Below the pieces are notes generated by a model, which saw only the letters and a list, made by a program, of their open reading frames with translations, was not told the DNA's origin and did no database searches. Shown here piece after piece: positions 27,870 to 38,854 of a stretch of 64,000 bases of DNA; within the stretch, counting starts at the first letter, position 1, and each line of letters starts with the position of its first letter. The translations under genes and the position numbers were made by a program. Origin of the DNA: Siniperca chuatsi (lineage: Eukaryota > Chordata > Actinopteri > Centrarchiformes > Sinipercidae); contig NC_058048.1 of NCBI RefSeq assembly GCF_020085105.1, forward strand, positions 5,324,362 to 5,388,361, in the 5' to 3' direction.

Positions 27870-30800
27870 AGTAACCTAATCAGAGAGCTCTGAACTATGG
27901 ACGAGGGAGGACTCGTTCTCTCTCTCTCTCTGTCTCTCTCTCTAACTGGTTTGATCTTACCACATTGCACGTGTCTCATGTGGACACGTAATGGGAGCAG
28001 TATATATACAGTGCTGTCTTTGACAACATGTCTGCATGTGTGTGATACTTCTTTATACCCAGTAATTACAGTATACTAGGGTTCTTTCACTTTGTCTTGA
28101 AAACCTTTCAAAATTACTTAAATACATTCCAGAGCTACAAAATATCTTTTTAATTGCACCAACATTATGAAAAATTCTACAGTTACATATTGTATAAAGG
28201 ACTGCCACATAATCTGTAGACTGGTTGTCGTTGTCAGGAGTAATCTTCAGTTTTAGAGGTATAGCAGAAAAGTCTGGGGGATAGTCTGGATATATGCAGG
28301 AATATTGTAACCAGATTGTAATCAAATATATCAAAACTCCCAGGTGTAAATTGACATATTGCACATCTGTCCATTTAAAAATCACCCCCCAAAGGTGGTC
28401 AGAGACATGTATTGACACATGAACAACAAAGTACAAAATCAATGAGTCTCCAGTTGACAAGTACAGGAACAGAAGTAAGCTTAAAGGACATTGTGTGAAA
28501 TATGCGTATTCGCTTAGATGAGAAGATCAATACCACTCTTATGTCTGTACGGTAAATATGAGGTTGGAGCCAGCTGCTGGTTAGCTTAGCTTAGCATAAA
28601 AACAGGAGCTTAACAGGAAAAACAACACATTGCGGTTTTATGGGGGGTTATGTGCAGGACTATTTCTTGGACTGGTGCAGTGATTTCTTGTAGTCTTGTT
28701 CTCACAGTGAGGTTGCCAGGCAACCAGTGGCGACTTCAAGAATTTGGCGCCCAGCCAAGAAACAGTCCTGCACATAACCCCCCCTGTAAAACCACAACTT
28801 GTTGTTTTTACACTTTTTGTACAGGTTAAAACAATTGAGATGTTTCTCCCTGTCTTCACGCTAAGCTAAGCTAACAGGCTGCTGGCTCCAACTCAACTTT
28901 GATCAGTGAGCTTCAGAGGTGCTGGTGGGTGTTTTTTGTTACCTTTGGATAGAGCCAGGCTAGCTTTTTCCCCGTTTCCAGTCTTTATGCTAAGCTAACC
29001 AGCTGTTGGCCATAGCTTCATATTTACCATACAGACATGAGAGTGGTATTGATCTTCTCATCTAACTTTTGGCAAGAAAGTGATTACATATATTTCCCAA
29101 AATGTCCAACTATTCCTTTAATTTGCTAGATTTACACAGATTTTATTGTGTATGTGACAAACTAAATTAAATATAAGTGTAAAGGGAGTTTTTCTTTTCT
29201 TTCCAGCAAATGAGAGTCCTCAATGAATGGAACTTGATGTTATTTCATCTGTAAGGGAATCAAACTGTTTGTGATGTTTTTCCCTTGCAGTGTTTCATGA
29301 ACAGTATCCTGCAGTGTCTCAGCAACACACACAGCCTGCGAGACTACTGCCTGCACAACTCGCACCGCAGAGACCTTAACAACAACAGCCGCACCAACAC
29401 AGCCCTCATGGAAGGTGAGAGCCGTGTCACACAGGCCCCCTAGAGTCCAAAACAAACACTTCTCACAGCTGCTCATGAGTAACACACTCATTCCCTCTTT
29501 AACTCTGGATTAGATTTTCATCTTTCATAACACGTGTTAGGAAAAGAGGCAACCTGGTTCATTGTCTGTAGGCCTGGAGAGGCTCTGAGAATGTTTTTCT
29601 AGGTATTTTAATGGGGTTGCATGAAAATGTATAAAATCTGTCACTGGGTAAGACAATGAGTTGTACCTTCAGTTCACCATCAACCTGAATACATTGTTAC
29701 AGTTATAAAATTCGCCAAGTGCATTTTATGTCCCAGTGTGTAAGTAATGTGAGTGTTCTCTTCTGGTAGAATTTGCCAAGCTGATACAGACCATGTGGAC
29801 ATTGTCTAGCAGTGAGGCGGTCAGCCCATCTGAATTCAAAACTCAGATCCAGAGATATGCTCCCAGATTCGTGGGATACAAGTAAGCTTTGTTACACTCT
29901 TCACTCCCAACTTTTACAAGCTGTCGTACTGTATATCTTTTAGGAGAACTTCACAGGGCTTCTGTCTCATAATAATATGACTAAGAGTAAAAGTCTAGAG
30001 ATCAGAAATATGTCAGAATACAGTAACATCAGCTGATATTTCTAGTTCTGACTGTTGCTGTGTCTTGCAGCCAACAGGATGCTCAGGAGTTCCTGCGTTT
30101 CCTCCTGGACGGCCTGCACAATGAGGTCAACAGGGTCACTGTCAGGCCGAGAGGCACTGTAGAGGACTTCGACCACCTGCCGTAAGTAATCTGCACTTAT
30201 ACTTAAAAATGAAAAAACATCAGGGCCATTGTGGAAAACCTGTATACATTATGTATGGTATACAGTAAACAGGGCCTAGACCAAGGCTACATGAATCATT
30301 AAAGCTTCATGAAGCTTTCATTTAAGGCTGCGTGTGACAGTTTATGGAGCCCCGTAGTGGCCATAGAGAGAAAAAAAAGGGATTTCGTTTACGTTTTGAT
30401 TAATTTGTGCGCATGAGATAAGTGTATACAGAGAGCCAGCACAACAGACCAGCCTTGTGTTTATCAGAGTGCTGAGTAATGGGAAACGTTAATTCTGAAG
30501 GACTTTGAGTTAACAGTTTGAGTCAAGCATAGAGGCAGTATTATGTGTAGCTCTGGTTGTGTCTGTGTTTTTCTTGTGGTTGGTTTGTAAAACAAACAGC
30601 CAGCGGTGGTTCTGAGCTGCAGTTTCCCCGGTAAACGCAACGACATCGGCTGTCACAGTCCCTCCTGCCTGGGCTGCTGCTCCTCTCACGGTCACTTCTC
30701 CTCCGGAGCCACTCTTCGCTGTCAGAGTGTCTCTGGGCTAGGCAGAGCAGACAGGCCGGGTGTCTGCAGGGCGGGCTGCTGTCAGGCTGCCCCTCCACAA

Positions 30801-33800
30801 ACCAACCGCAAGAAAGATACAGACACAACCAGAGCTACACATAATGGCAATAAAGCACAATGATACAATGATAGTAAAGATCTATATAATACAGCCTCTT
30901 AATTAACGTTTCCCATTACTCAACACTCTGAACAAAGGAAACACACAGACTTTAAATACACTCAGGTGAGGGGAGACAACGAGACACAGGTGAAACTGAT
31001 CAGGGCAGGGCCAAAAATCAAAAGCAGGAAGTAAAACTACAAGACACATGAGGGAGAACTCTTACCAAAATAAAATAGGAAATAACTAAACCCAAAATCA
31101 TGACAAAACATGGGAACAAATAATTTTTTTTGTCTCTATGGCCACTCCGGGACTCCGTAGTTTCACCTCCTGTGTTGAGTTGTTGCCTCTCTGGGGCCCA
31201 GATCAGCTTAATGCTCTAATTCTTCTTTGATATATTTATCAGTTATCTAACCGTGGCTTGCTTAAGGGTCAGAGTTAATCTCTGCAACTTTCAGTGTTAA
31301 CCTCAAAATAGTTCCACAAACAATGCAGATATATATTTATTGGAAATGTGTGTCAGGGTAGAAAGTGTTTTGAAAAGTGTCTTTTTAATCCATTCTGCCA
31401 TTTATAATAAAGTAGGTCAGGTCCTTAAATAGTGGCTGTTCTCTGCTATTACCCATTACATTATCAACCCTTTTACTGAATCAAAACAGCTGAATGTTAA
31501 CAATCAGTATGTCTCCGCCTGATCCCCCATAGTCTCAGTCACTTTGCACTGGATCTAATATTCTAACAGTCTAATATCTCATCTGTGCTCCATGTTCAGG
31601 GATGAAGAGAAAGGGAAGAAGATGTGGAGTAAATATCTAGAGAGAGAAGACAGTAAGATAGTTGGTAAGTAGAAATGCATTAAGATCTATTTTACTTATT
31701 TATAGGTTTATAGGTCAATCTTTTAAAGTGAGTTTTGCTTTACATATCAAACTTGTATCTTGGACATGGCATGGTAGTGGCAGGTCAGGTCATTTCACTG
31801 AAAACAAAATCTAGAAATATGATGAAATTCATATGATCAGCATAAAGAAAAACAGAATACCTTACAATAGATACATTTTCTTAATACGTTTCATGTTGAT
31901 CCAGGGCTCAGCGTCATGTTTTTTTTTCATGTAATCTTTCCCGCTCTTCCAGACCTGTTTGTAGGGCAGCTGAAGAGCTCTCTGACCTGCAGCTACTGTG
32001 GTTTCTGCTCCACTGTCTTCGACCCCTTTTGGGATCTCTCTCTACCTATCGCCAAGGTTAGAAAACACGCACACGCACATACAGATGTAACATAGACAGT
32101 TGGATGTTGGTCATCCTTACATAACAAGTCCCAGAAGGTCAACAGACACAAATGTCAGCACAACCAGTGGTGCAGAGGTGACTTTCTGTCTGTGTGTTTT
32201 TGTAGACATGTTCTTTATGTTCTCTGTGAAGCATTAATAATAAATATCTATCCACAGCTCTTAACATGAGCTTTTTGGTTTCCTCCCTGTCTTTGTTTGT
32301 GCTTTGCTTTGTGTGTGTGTGTGTTGTCTGGTTGCTTGTGTGCATGCTAATGTGAATGCATCTATGTTTGTGCTCAGAAGGGCTATGGTGAGGTGAGTCT
32401 GATGGACTGCATGCGGCTCTTCACCAAAGAAGACGTCCTTGACGGGGATGAGAAGCCGGTACGTATCCAAGAACCAACAGAATGAAAACACAGCACCTGA
32501 TGATCACCAACTTGAATTCCTAGTTTTCGTATCCATTCTTGCGTTATTACGAGTTAACAGGGCTAGTAGAACTACAGTATATTCACTGTATCTGCTTTGG
32601 TAAAAGCAATTTCATTTAATTTGTCATTTTTCTGCTTGCATTAGCTACATGTATTTTTAGGTCTAAATCTCTATTCCGCTTGGCTTCAGAGATGCTTAAA
32701 AAGTCTCAATTCTGGCTGTAGCCATAGCCATATGAGTGTAGAGCTGTGATCATATCCAAGTAATTTCAGTAGATGTAGGTCTGTTTACTTCGTATTTTGC
32801 TGGATTAACTGGCAGCTTGTAAACAGTGAGTGAACTCACTCTGTATTTCTTCTCTGCAGACATGCTACAGGTGTAAAGCCAGAAGGAGATGCACTAAGAA
32901 GTTCACAATACAGAAGTTCCCCAAGATCTTAGTGCTGCGTATCCTTTCCTCTGGACATTAGTGTCTGATACTGATATTAGATGTTTGCAGTGAGCCTGAA
33001 GGTGTCTGTGTCACTGGGATAGTATGTACACATTATGGCAACACTGTAGTACACGGTAGTTGATTGCAATTCAAGAATTACTATGAGATTTACCAGAGCT
33101 ACGAATAATCAGAGAAAATACAACTTTGTGTGGTTTGCAAACAAACACTGGACCTTTAATGCATTGAGAGGTATATACAGAGCAGTTGTTCCTTGACTCC
33201 CCCTCCTGTCCAGACCTAAAACGCTTCTCTGAGGCACGAAGAACCAGCAAACTGTCCACCTTTGTTAACTTCCCCATGAAGGATCTTGACCTGCGGGAGT
33301 TCGCCTCTGAAAACAGCAGTAAGTACTGATTCTAAGATCCAGGTCTGTTGATGATTATAATATATTTCATGTTATGATATTATTATATATTGTAGTTTGC
33401 CTTGATTTCATTGGAGATGTAGTGTCACATCATTTAAAAGCCTTTCTCTACCCTGACAATAATACAGTTCTTCAATTCAAATATATTGTGCAGCAGTGCA
33501 AAATGCAAAATGCTGCCAATTTTTAAGTATCAGGTGTTTGAGTTTAAATGTATAATGCTTCTCTAGTAGGTTATTAAAAAAGACTGTTTGTTTTTGCTTC
33601 TGTCCTGTTCTAGTAAATGCAGTGTACAACCTGTATGCAGTGTCCAATCACTCAGGCACCACTATGGGCGGCCACTACACAGCCTACTGTCGCAATCCCA
33701 ACTCGGGAGAATGGTACACATTCAATGACTCCAGGTATGTTTGAACACCCATCATCATCATCATCATCATCAATCAAGATGTGAATTTATCAATGTAGAA

Positions 33801-36627
33801 ACAAATATAAGGCATGGATAACCTTTAAAAACTGAAATCTGGGAATTTAATACAATTGGCATAATATTCCTGCTTCTTCTGGCTGAAAAATACCACAAAA
33901 AAATGCACTACCATTTTGAAAATGGAGACAGTAGCTTGTAGAGCTTTTCATTTGAATTGGGTTGGTAATAAAACAGCTTGTTTCCAAGTTGATTTCTTGT
34001 TTCTTATTGATTATAGAAAATGCTGCTACAGGAAATAAACTCAAATGTTTTTAATGTGAACTAATTATACAGTGGTATGATTTATTACAAAGTCATTTCA
34101 TACAAACATTTAAAGAAATGTAGCTACTATATATCACCAAATAATAAGTATGGCAGCTGTTCATGCAAACCTGAATATTTATTGCTGAGCTCTTATTAAT
34201 TACACAGTAGTTATATATGCAAGAGATTAATCATTTATAATGAATCTTTTACAACATCATAATAGTCTTTTGTCAGTAACCTGGCTACATTAGTAGTTAC
34301 CATGACCACACCGTGGTTCAAAAGATAACCCAGTCAAACTACAGTGAGTGAAGCAGCAACAGTAGAGTATGAAAGGGAGGATTAATGGTAGGAGGTGCAG
34401 ATAATCCTCCTCTCCTCCTTTATCTCCCCTGCTGCCTGGTGAGCATCCAGTCGCTCCCTCCGGCATTCTTCCTGCTACGCTGCAGTCATTCATAACACAC
34501 CACTCTGCTGATCACTTGCTGCTGTTGTATCCCAGTGTAACACTAGCAGAGCTTCAGGATATTACCAAACAGAGTGTGGTTCTCTTCAAATGACTACACA
34601 CATCACATGTGGCTTTGTGTGTCTGCTATTCCAGCTGTTATATTATATACCATGTGTGCTGTATACACTGAAAACCTTTTCAAAACTGAAAAAGAGACAA
34701 AGTGATCATAGCTTATAATTAGGTAGTGCAGGAACATATAGTGTCCGATGTAAATGATTTGTTTAGTATGAAAAGGTGCTTTAATGAAACACAGCTGTAT
34801 ATCTAGTTCCACCACTGCACTAATACAGATTATTTTTACTATCAGTTAATCTCTCAATTACTGTTTTGATCAATTATCTAGTTGTGAAATTTCAGAAAGT
34901 AGTGAGAAATGGCCATTATTTACAATAGACCAGGTTGACATCTTCAAGTTGCTTGTTTTGTCTGACCAACAGTCCAACACCCACCAAAAGATCTATTTAG
35001 AAAAAAACGGATTTGCTGTTTTTGTTTTAGAAAAACAGCAAATCCTCACATTAGAGAAGCTGGAGCCAGCGGATGCTTGCAATTTTTGCTTGAAAAATGA
35101 CAAACAATTAAACCGATTATCAAAACTTTGTAATTTTCTGTCGATCAACCAATCATTTCAGCACTCCTTTTAAAATACCAGGAGATGTCTGAATTTACTG
35201 AGAGCAGACAGGGCAAATCTACAGTTAGAGATGGGATACTGCAGCTGCGTTTTCAGATGTATTTTCATATCAAATCTCGTCAAGAATAGATTTAGTTAAT
35301 TTTCTGCCAAATATTTAGATTTGAAATCGAATATTTCACCATGAACCCTTTAAACCTCAAATTTGCACCCTTTCCTCTGAGAGTCATGGAACACACTGCT
35401 GGGATCAGCCTGACTTACTCTCTCCAGTCAACATTAGTATCTTGGATATCATATAAAAATACTTTTTCTTCACTATCAGAAGTAATCCAGGTGGTGTTGT
35501 CTGTACATCTATGGTTACAGTGCAAACAGGAACTGTTAACATAGTGTAGTTAACGTAGCATGACTTTTGATTGTGAAGATTCACCGAGATGTAAAGTAAT
35601 ATAGGCCCCCAGCCAATCACTCGTCGTGTCCCAAATCCAGGCTACATACTGTACGTATACTACGACTGTATAAAAGTCCCTGCTGGAGATCTGTGCAGCT
35701 TTGGAGTATGTAGTGTGATCACGCTAAACATACAAAATGAAGTATACTCACAACAGACAGAATCCATACCAAATATGGTCGATTTCTGAGTGTGCTGTTG
35801 ATGCACACTCTTCTCCCACAATGCAATGCACAAAGTGGAGGAGCTGCTCACAGCTGGAAAAAAATCTATTGAATTGTGGGTGGTGGTGAGACAGCTCCAG
35901 AAAGATCTTGGAAAGCCAAAACACTAATATTAGTTATTAGAAATATTAGTATTAAATCTTAAAAAAGACATTTTGCTTACATTTTGTGAATTGGCAGTGA
36001 CATTCCAAGGTTGCAGTCTGATTGATGTCACACGTAGTGTATCATCTCCTGTTAGTATAAAATACTTAAGTATGTTGATTTTTCTTGTATACTAACTGCT
36101 ACAGCAGTATACTGTGACGATTAGGACGTTGTATAGAATTAATATGTAAGGGTTTGGGACATGCCAACTGACTCACATGGCAACATTATAGTTCCTGTTT
36201 ACACCCAAAGGATGATGGGAACCCTGGTGTCAAAAACTCACAACATTCACAACATAAAAATACATTTGTGTAGTGCCACTGGCAAGCAAACTGATCTTAT
36301 TCTGAAAATAACAATACACAGCATGCCTAGCCAAGACATGTAGTGACTGTACCATCAGTCTGCAAGTAAGGGGAGTGAAAAAACGTTCAAACGCTTAAAA
36401 ACCCAGAATTTTAAATGCAGTTTGGATATTCTCTTTATAGATGCTAAATGGCATGTATCAGGGTTAAATTATGAGTTTCTTTGTCTTCACCATAAATCTC
36501 GTTTCTCACCATGCAGCCATTCTCTCCTCTATTTCTTTCCAGAGTAACGCCAATGTCCTCCAGCCAAGTGCGCAGCAGCGACGCCTACGTCTTGTTCTAC
36601 GAGCTGGCTTCCTCCTCACGGATGTGA
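6729..36627 (+). CDS. usp2: Ubiquitin carboxyl-terminal hydrolase 2 (usp2), full gene span, long form
   Basis: Deubiquitinating cysteine protease of the USP (C19) family, which removes ubiquitin from substrates; mammalian USP2 is linked to circadian, cell-cycle and membrane-transport regulation. Coding exons: 6729-7511, 27426-27476, 29291-29414, 29770-29881, 30071-30181, 31600-31664, 31953-32056, 32378-32458, 32860-32938, 33214-33318, 33614-33734, 36543-36627. All introns are GT-AG and all phases join, giving 606 residues (human USP2a 605). The Cys box is [20 protein letters not shown], with the active Cys at residue 279, first codon of the 29291 exon. The His box GGHYTAYC places the active His near residue 559. 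Zinc-binding pairs CSYC and CYRC lie between them. The gene stands alone, with large repeat-filled introns. Nothing essential is missing. Confidence 0.95.
8637..8985. repeat. Teleost palindromic repeat (same family as 34830-35165)
   Basis: The left end reads GGAGCTGAAACAATTAGTTA and the right end ATTCGTCAGTTGCAGCCCTA, near-inverted forms of each other, with ATTAATC words inside. It lies in the first usp2 intron and encodes nothing. Confidence 0.6.
10474..10508. repeat. (CT)n microsatellite
   Basis: About 17 CT units followed by a short TATA-rich tail, in a usp2 intron. Confidence 0.95.
12274..12530. repeat. Dispersed teleost repeat
   Basis: The block TTATTTATAGAGCCCAAATT ... GCAGGTCTAGACCGTACTCT ... 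GCAAGCACTTGGCGACAGTG ... GCAGAACCAGACTCAGGGCG is recognised from memory as a very frequent interspersed sequence of percomorph genomes. Family name not certain. It lies in a usp2 intron. Confidence 0.55.
12757..13001. repeat. Palindromic MITE-like repeat, copy A
   Basis: The left end TTCTTGACCTTGGAAATAAT and AAAATAATCTTAACTTAAGG, and the right end CTTGAGTTACAATAATTTTG, are imperfect inverted forms. The interior carries CATCATCAGTGGAAATTTGC and GAAAAAGCTAGTAAGTG-like words. Two further copies occur at 53211-53513 and 60545-60703 (reversed). Confidence 0.7.
14181..14239. repeat. (CA)n microsatellite
   Basis: About 29 CA units in the first usp2 intron. ORFs read through it are repeat artefacts. 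Confidence 0.97.
16240..16728 (+). promoter_or_regulatory. Probable alternative promoter of the short usp2 form
   Basis: The 500 bp before the short-form ATG are richer in CpG than the flanking introns. They hold two CRE half-site-like TGACGT motifs (16250-16255 and 16281-16286). I see no TATA box at a usual place and no canonical CACGTG E-box. The location and composition support a promoter; the factors acting there are inference. Confidence 0.5.
16729..16884 (+). CDS. usp2: usp2 short-isoform alternative first exon (USP2b / USP2-45 type)
   Basis: This exon encodes 52 residues from ATG 16729, or 49 from ATG 16738, and ends in phase 0 at AAG|GTAAGA, so it joins the same shared exon at 27426 as the long form. 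The protein reads [20 protein letters not shown] at its start and contains [12 protein letters not shown]. Starting at the second Met gives [16 protein letters not shown], closely matching the first residues of human USP2b, so I prefer that start. The resulting enzyme is 394 residues (397 from the first ATG; human USP2b 396), that is the catalytic domain with a short unique head. It needs its own promoter within the large intron behind the long-form exon. Confidence 0.9.
19927..19976. repeat. (GT)n microsatellite
   Basis: About 23 GT units in the second large usp2 intron. Confidence 0.97.
23010..23165. repeat. Truncated copy of the 40492-40867 MITE
   Basis: Contains GTCCAGTATGTAACATTTAG, TGTATAATCACCTGAAAATA, TCGTGTTTTCATTACC and AGAGGTCGCCATGTTG in the same order as the full copy at 40492-40867, then stops before the right terminal repeat. 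Confidence 0.7.
27426..36627 (+). CDS. usp2: usp2 shared catalytic exons (USP domain)
   Basis: Eleven exons used by both isoforms encode 345 residues. The first, 27426-27476, gives [17 protein letters not shown] and stops just before the catalytic Cys, which is the first codon of the exon at 29291. Exon 31953-32056 carries the first zinc Cys pair (CSYC) and exon 32860-32938 the second (CYRC). Exon 33614-33734 carries the catalytic His ([13 protein letters not shown]) and FNDS. The last exon ends LASSSRM at stop 36625-36627, almost the same as the human end. A (TA)n microsatellite begins 18 bp after the donor of the first exon, and an (ATC)n run follows the donor at 33734. Confidence 0.95.
27494..27581. 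repeat. (TA)n microsatellite just after a usp2 splice donor
   Basis: About 88 bp of nearly uninterrupted TA repeat begins 18 bp into the intron that follows the usp2 exon ending at 27476. It is visible directly in the sequence. Such a tract can form hairpins in DNA or RNA and is likely to vary in length between individuals. Confidence 0.97.
27792..27943. repeat. Compound (GT)n and (CT)n microsatellites
   Basis: Two GT tracts, at about 27800-27812 and 27830-27868, are followed by CT-rich tracts at about 27917-27943, all in a usp2 intron. No coding potential beyond repeat-encoded ORFs. Confidence 0.9.
28481..29121. repeat. Inverted-repeat (foldback) element in a usp2 intron
   Basis: The ends are TTAAAGGA (28481-28488) and TCCTTTAA (29114-29121). 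The left arm (about 28510-28605) contains AGATGAGAAGATCAATACCA and TTAGCTTAGCTTAGCATAAA; the same words recur in reverse complement at about 28970-29075. A second, nearly perfect palindrome is nested inside: GGGGGGTTATGTGCAGGACT near 28640-28660 pairs with its complement near 28765-28785. No transposase ORF is present. A related copy lies at about 60903-61336. It behaves like a non-autonomous MITE-type element common in percomorph fish. Confidence 0.75.
30340..31165. repeat. Nested inverted repeats inside a usp2 intron
   Basis: An outer arm at about 30340-30380, containing AGTGGCCATAGAGA, pairs with the reverse complement at about 31122-31165. Inside it, an arm at about 30465-30590, containing GAGTAATGGGAAACGTTAAT and TGTGTAGCTCTGGTTGTGTC, pairs with about 30797-30930. 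The centre is GC-rich. No protein is encoded. This looks like one foldback element inserted in another, or one with complex ends. Confidence 0.65.
33746..33772. repeat. (ATC)n trinucleotide repeat after a usp2 donor
   Basis: A short ATC repeat begins about 12 bp downstream of the donor at 33734/33735 in the intron before the last usp2 exon. Confidence 0.9.
34830..35165. repeat. Degenerate teleost palindromic repeat (GATTAATCGATTA-type ends)
   Basis: The AT-rich ends with repeated ATTAATC/GATTAAT-like words and a middle containing GACATCTTCAAGTTGCTTGT and a TGAGAAATGGCCATTATT-like word match a dispersed repeat very common in percomorph fish, recognised from memory. Related fragments lie at 8637-8985, 51079-51200, 57003-57300 and 61340-61420. 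Confidence 0.55.
35627..36161. repeat. Inverted-repeat element with TGTCCCAAATCC-type ends
   Basis: The left end TGTCCCAAATCC (35627-35638) and the right end GGGTTTGGGACA (about 36150-36161) are inverted copies with one mismatch. Interior words such as TACTGTACGTATACTACG and CTCCCACAATGCAATGCA belong, from memory, to a dispersed fish repeat. It lies in the last usp2 intron and encodes nothing. Confidence 0.6.
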
Positions 36628-38358
36628 AGCCTCCTGTAGGACGGCGGGCCGCAGCACCACTCTGACTGACGGACAGATTGATGGAAAATAAAAGTGTTGG
36701 TGGAGCCGGGCCTATTCTGACTTGTATTTGGACATATCATATCACAAACACACACACGAAGGCACACACCCCCAGCAGCCTGGAGGCTGCTCCTCTCCAC
36801 AGAGAGAGCTGGGGAGGGGAACACTCTGGAAACCACAGGAACCTGATCGACCAGCCCTGCTTTCTTTCTCTCTCTGTCTTTACTCTCGTGTCTTGCACAT
36901 TCTGGGAGGAGGTGTGTGTTTACTGTGTGTGTGTGTGTGTGCGTTTGTGTGTGCGAGGCTGACACAGGGCAATAATCCCATCTGACCGACCAACCGGTGA
37001 ATCCGTCTCCATCTCAGAAGTCCCTCTCTATGCACTGCAAACTGAACTCTCACCCTGACCGCGCCTTCGCTTCTTTTTCTTCAACTCTTGATCTTCTCGT
37101 TTGCCTCAAACCATTAAACCTGACCTGACCTGGTTGCAATTTTAGACTTTTTTCTGCTTTGAATTCATGTTGTTTTTATGTTGTTTTTTTCGGGGCAGGG
37201 GGTTATTACCCCAGCACCACGAGCATCATCATCACCACCACCACCACTTTGGACTGTGGATAAATTGTGCTTAGTGTATGACTGTAACAGGACTGGTCAT
37301 TGTTACAAGGAGCTTGCAGCCCACCGGCCTGCTTGGTTTTCATGGCTTTCCCTTCCACTGCACTACAACACTCCCATGTCTCTGTTGGCAACTTCTTCAC
37401 TCTCTTTGTTTTTCTAAAAGTGGTTGGGAGGCCGGTGGCACTGTGAGTGTTACATGTTTCAGAGGCGACCCTCTAACATGTGTTTTATTTCATTTGTTTC
37501 TCCCACGTGTGGCTGCTACTGATGTTTTCAAAGTGCTGTGAATGGATGAATGGACAGTCCAGTACGGATCTGCTAAGGATTAATGATATAGACAATAATA
37601 ACGGTAACAGTCTTTTCTTCCTCTCTTGTTTCATGCCATTGAACAACACGGAAAGAATGTTTTAAAGGAGAAAAACACACTATATCTGTATATTTTTATA
37701 CCCTGATGCAATATAGAGAATGTACTATTCAATGGTGCTGAAAATGACCCATAACTGTTTTCAGTTGGTTTATTTCCCACGTTTCAAGAGAGAAAAAAAA
37801 GTTATTATTTATGCTTACAGGTGATAATGTGATGAGTCACACTTTTTAACAGTGGCAGTCAAACACATGAGATATATAAATATATATATAAAAGTTACCA
37901 AAACAGTGGTTTCACTTCGAGTCTTTGTCTTTTTTTTTTAGCTTTTATGATGGAGAATCTGCACTGTAGAGCGTTTGGCTCAGACATGGTGACTGTAACA
38001 GATGCAGTACTTGCACAGGAAGAAGAAAAATTGGTGGATAATTGATAAAGAAGTCTGATTCAGCAAAGAAAAAAGGCAGGTGATTGTGAAAGAAAAAACA
38101 AGGCTGGAACACTTAAGGCCAGGGTCAGGACCCCCACATAGGGTCACAAGCTCAATCCAAGAGGTCCCGAGATGATTAACAGCACTTTCACTTTTTCGGG
38201 ACTCTTAAACAAAATATTCAAATAAAGCAAATACAATGACTCTTTGGTTGAACTGGTCACAACCAGCAGAAATTAGCAACCTGTGAGGAGGGCTTGCAAG
38301 TGCTTCATTTTAAGGAGATTTTAGGCTGACTTAATGCAATGTACCTCTGAGTACCGCT

Positions 38359-38854
38359 TTAAAGGATAGGTTCACAATTGTTTAAGTCTTAAAACAACAC
38401 TCACATGCTCATACTGTACGAACACTGAAACTGGTTTTGCTTGCTGCAATCATTCCTCCTGTTCATACTGCTCATTAAGAGATCCATTCCTAAAACAATT
38501 CTTTTTTAGGTGATTAGGGGATAAAATCCACAGTCCTCAGTCTGTGCAAAAAATGATCTGAAGTTCATTGAAACACAAAGAGGGAATTTTATACTAAAAA
38601 TACAAAAAAATGGAAGATCTCCACTTGACTGACTTCTGAAGCCTCATATTAACTTCAGATACATTTCTGAATACATTTTTGCACAAAGATTTAGTCCCCA
38701 TCACTTATATTGGAAGCACATTAGGAATGGATCTCTTCATGGCCAGTATGAACAGGAGGAATGATTACAGAAAGTAAAACCTGTTTCAATGTTCATATGG
38801 ACAACTGACTATTGTTTTAAGACAGACTTGAAACATTGTGAACGTTTCCTTTAA
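38359..38854. repeat. Foldback element with TTAAAGGA-type ends
   Basis: The left arm TTAAAGGATAGGTTCACAAT ... ATCATTCCTCCTGTTCATAC is matched in reverse complement by the right arm, which contains GTATGAACAGGAGGAATGAT and ends AACGTTTCCTTTAA. Arms exceed 100 bp with small differences. It lies downstream of usp2. Confidence 0.75.
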
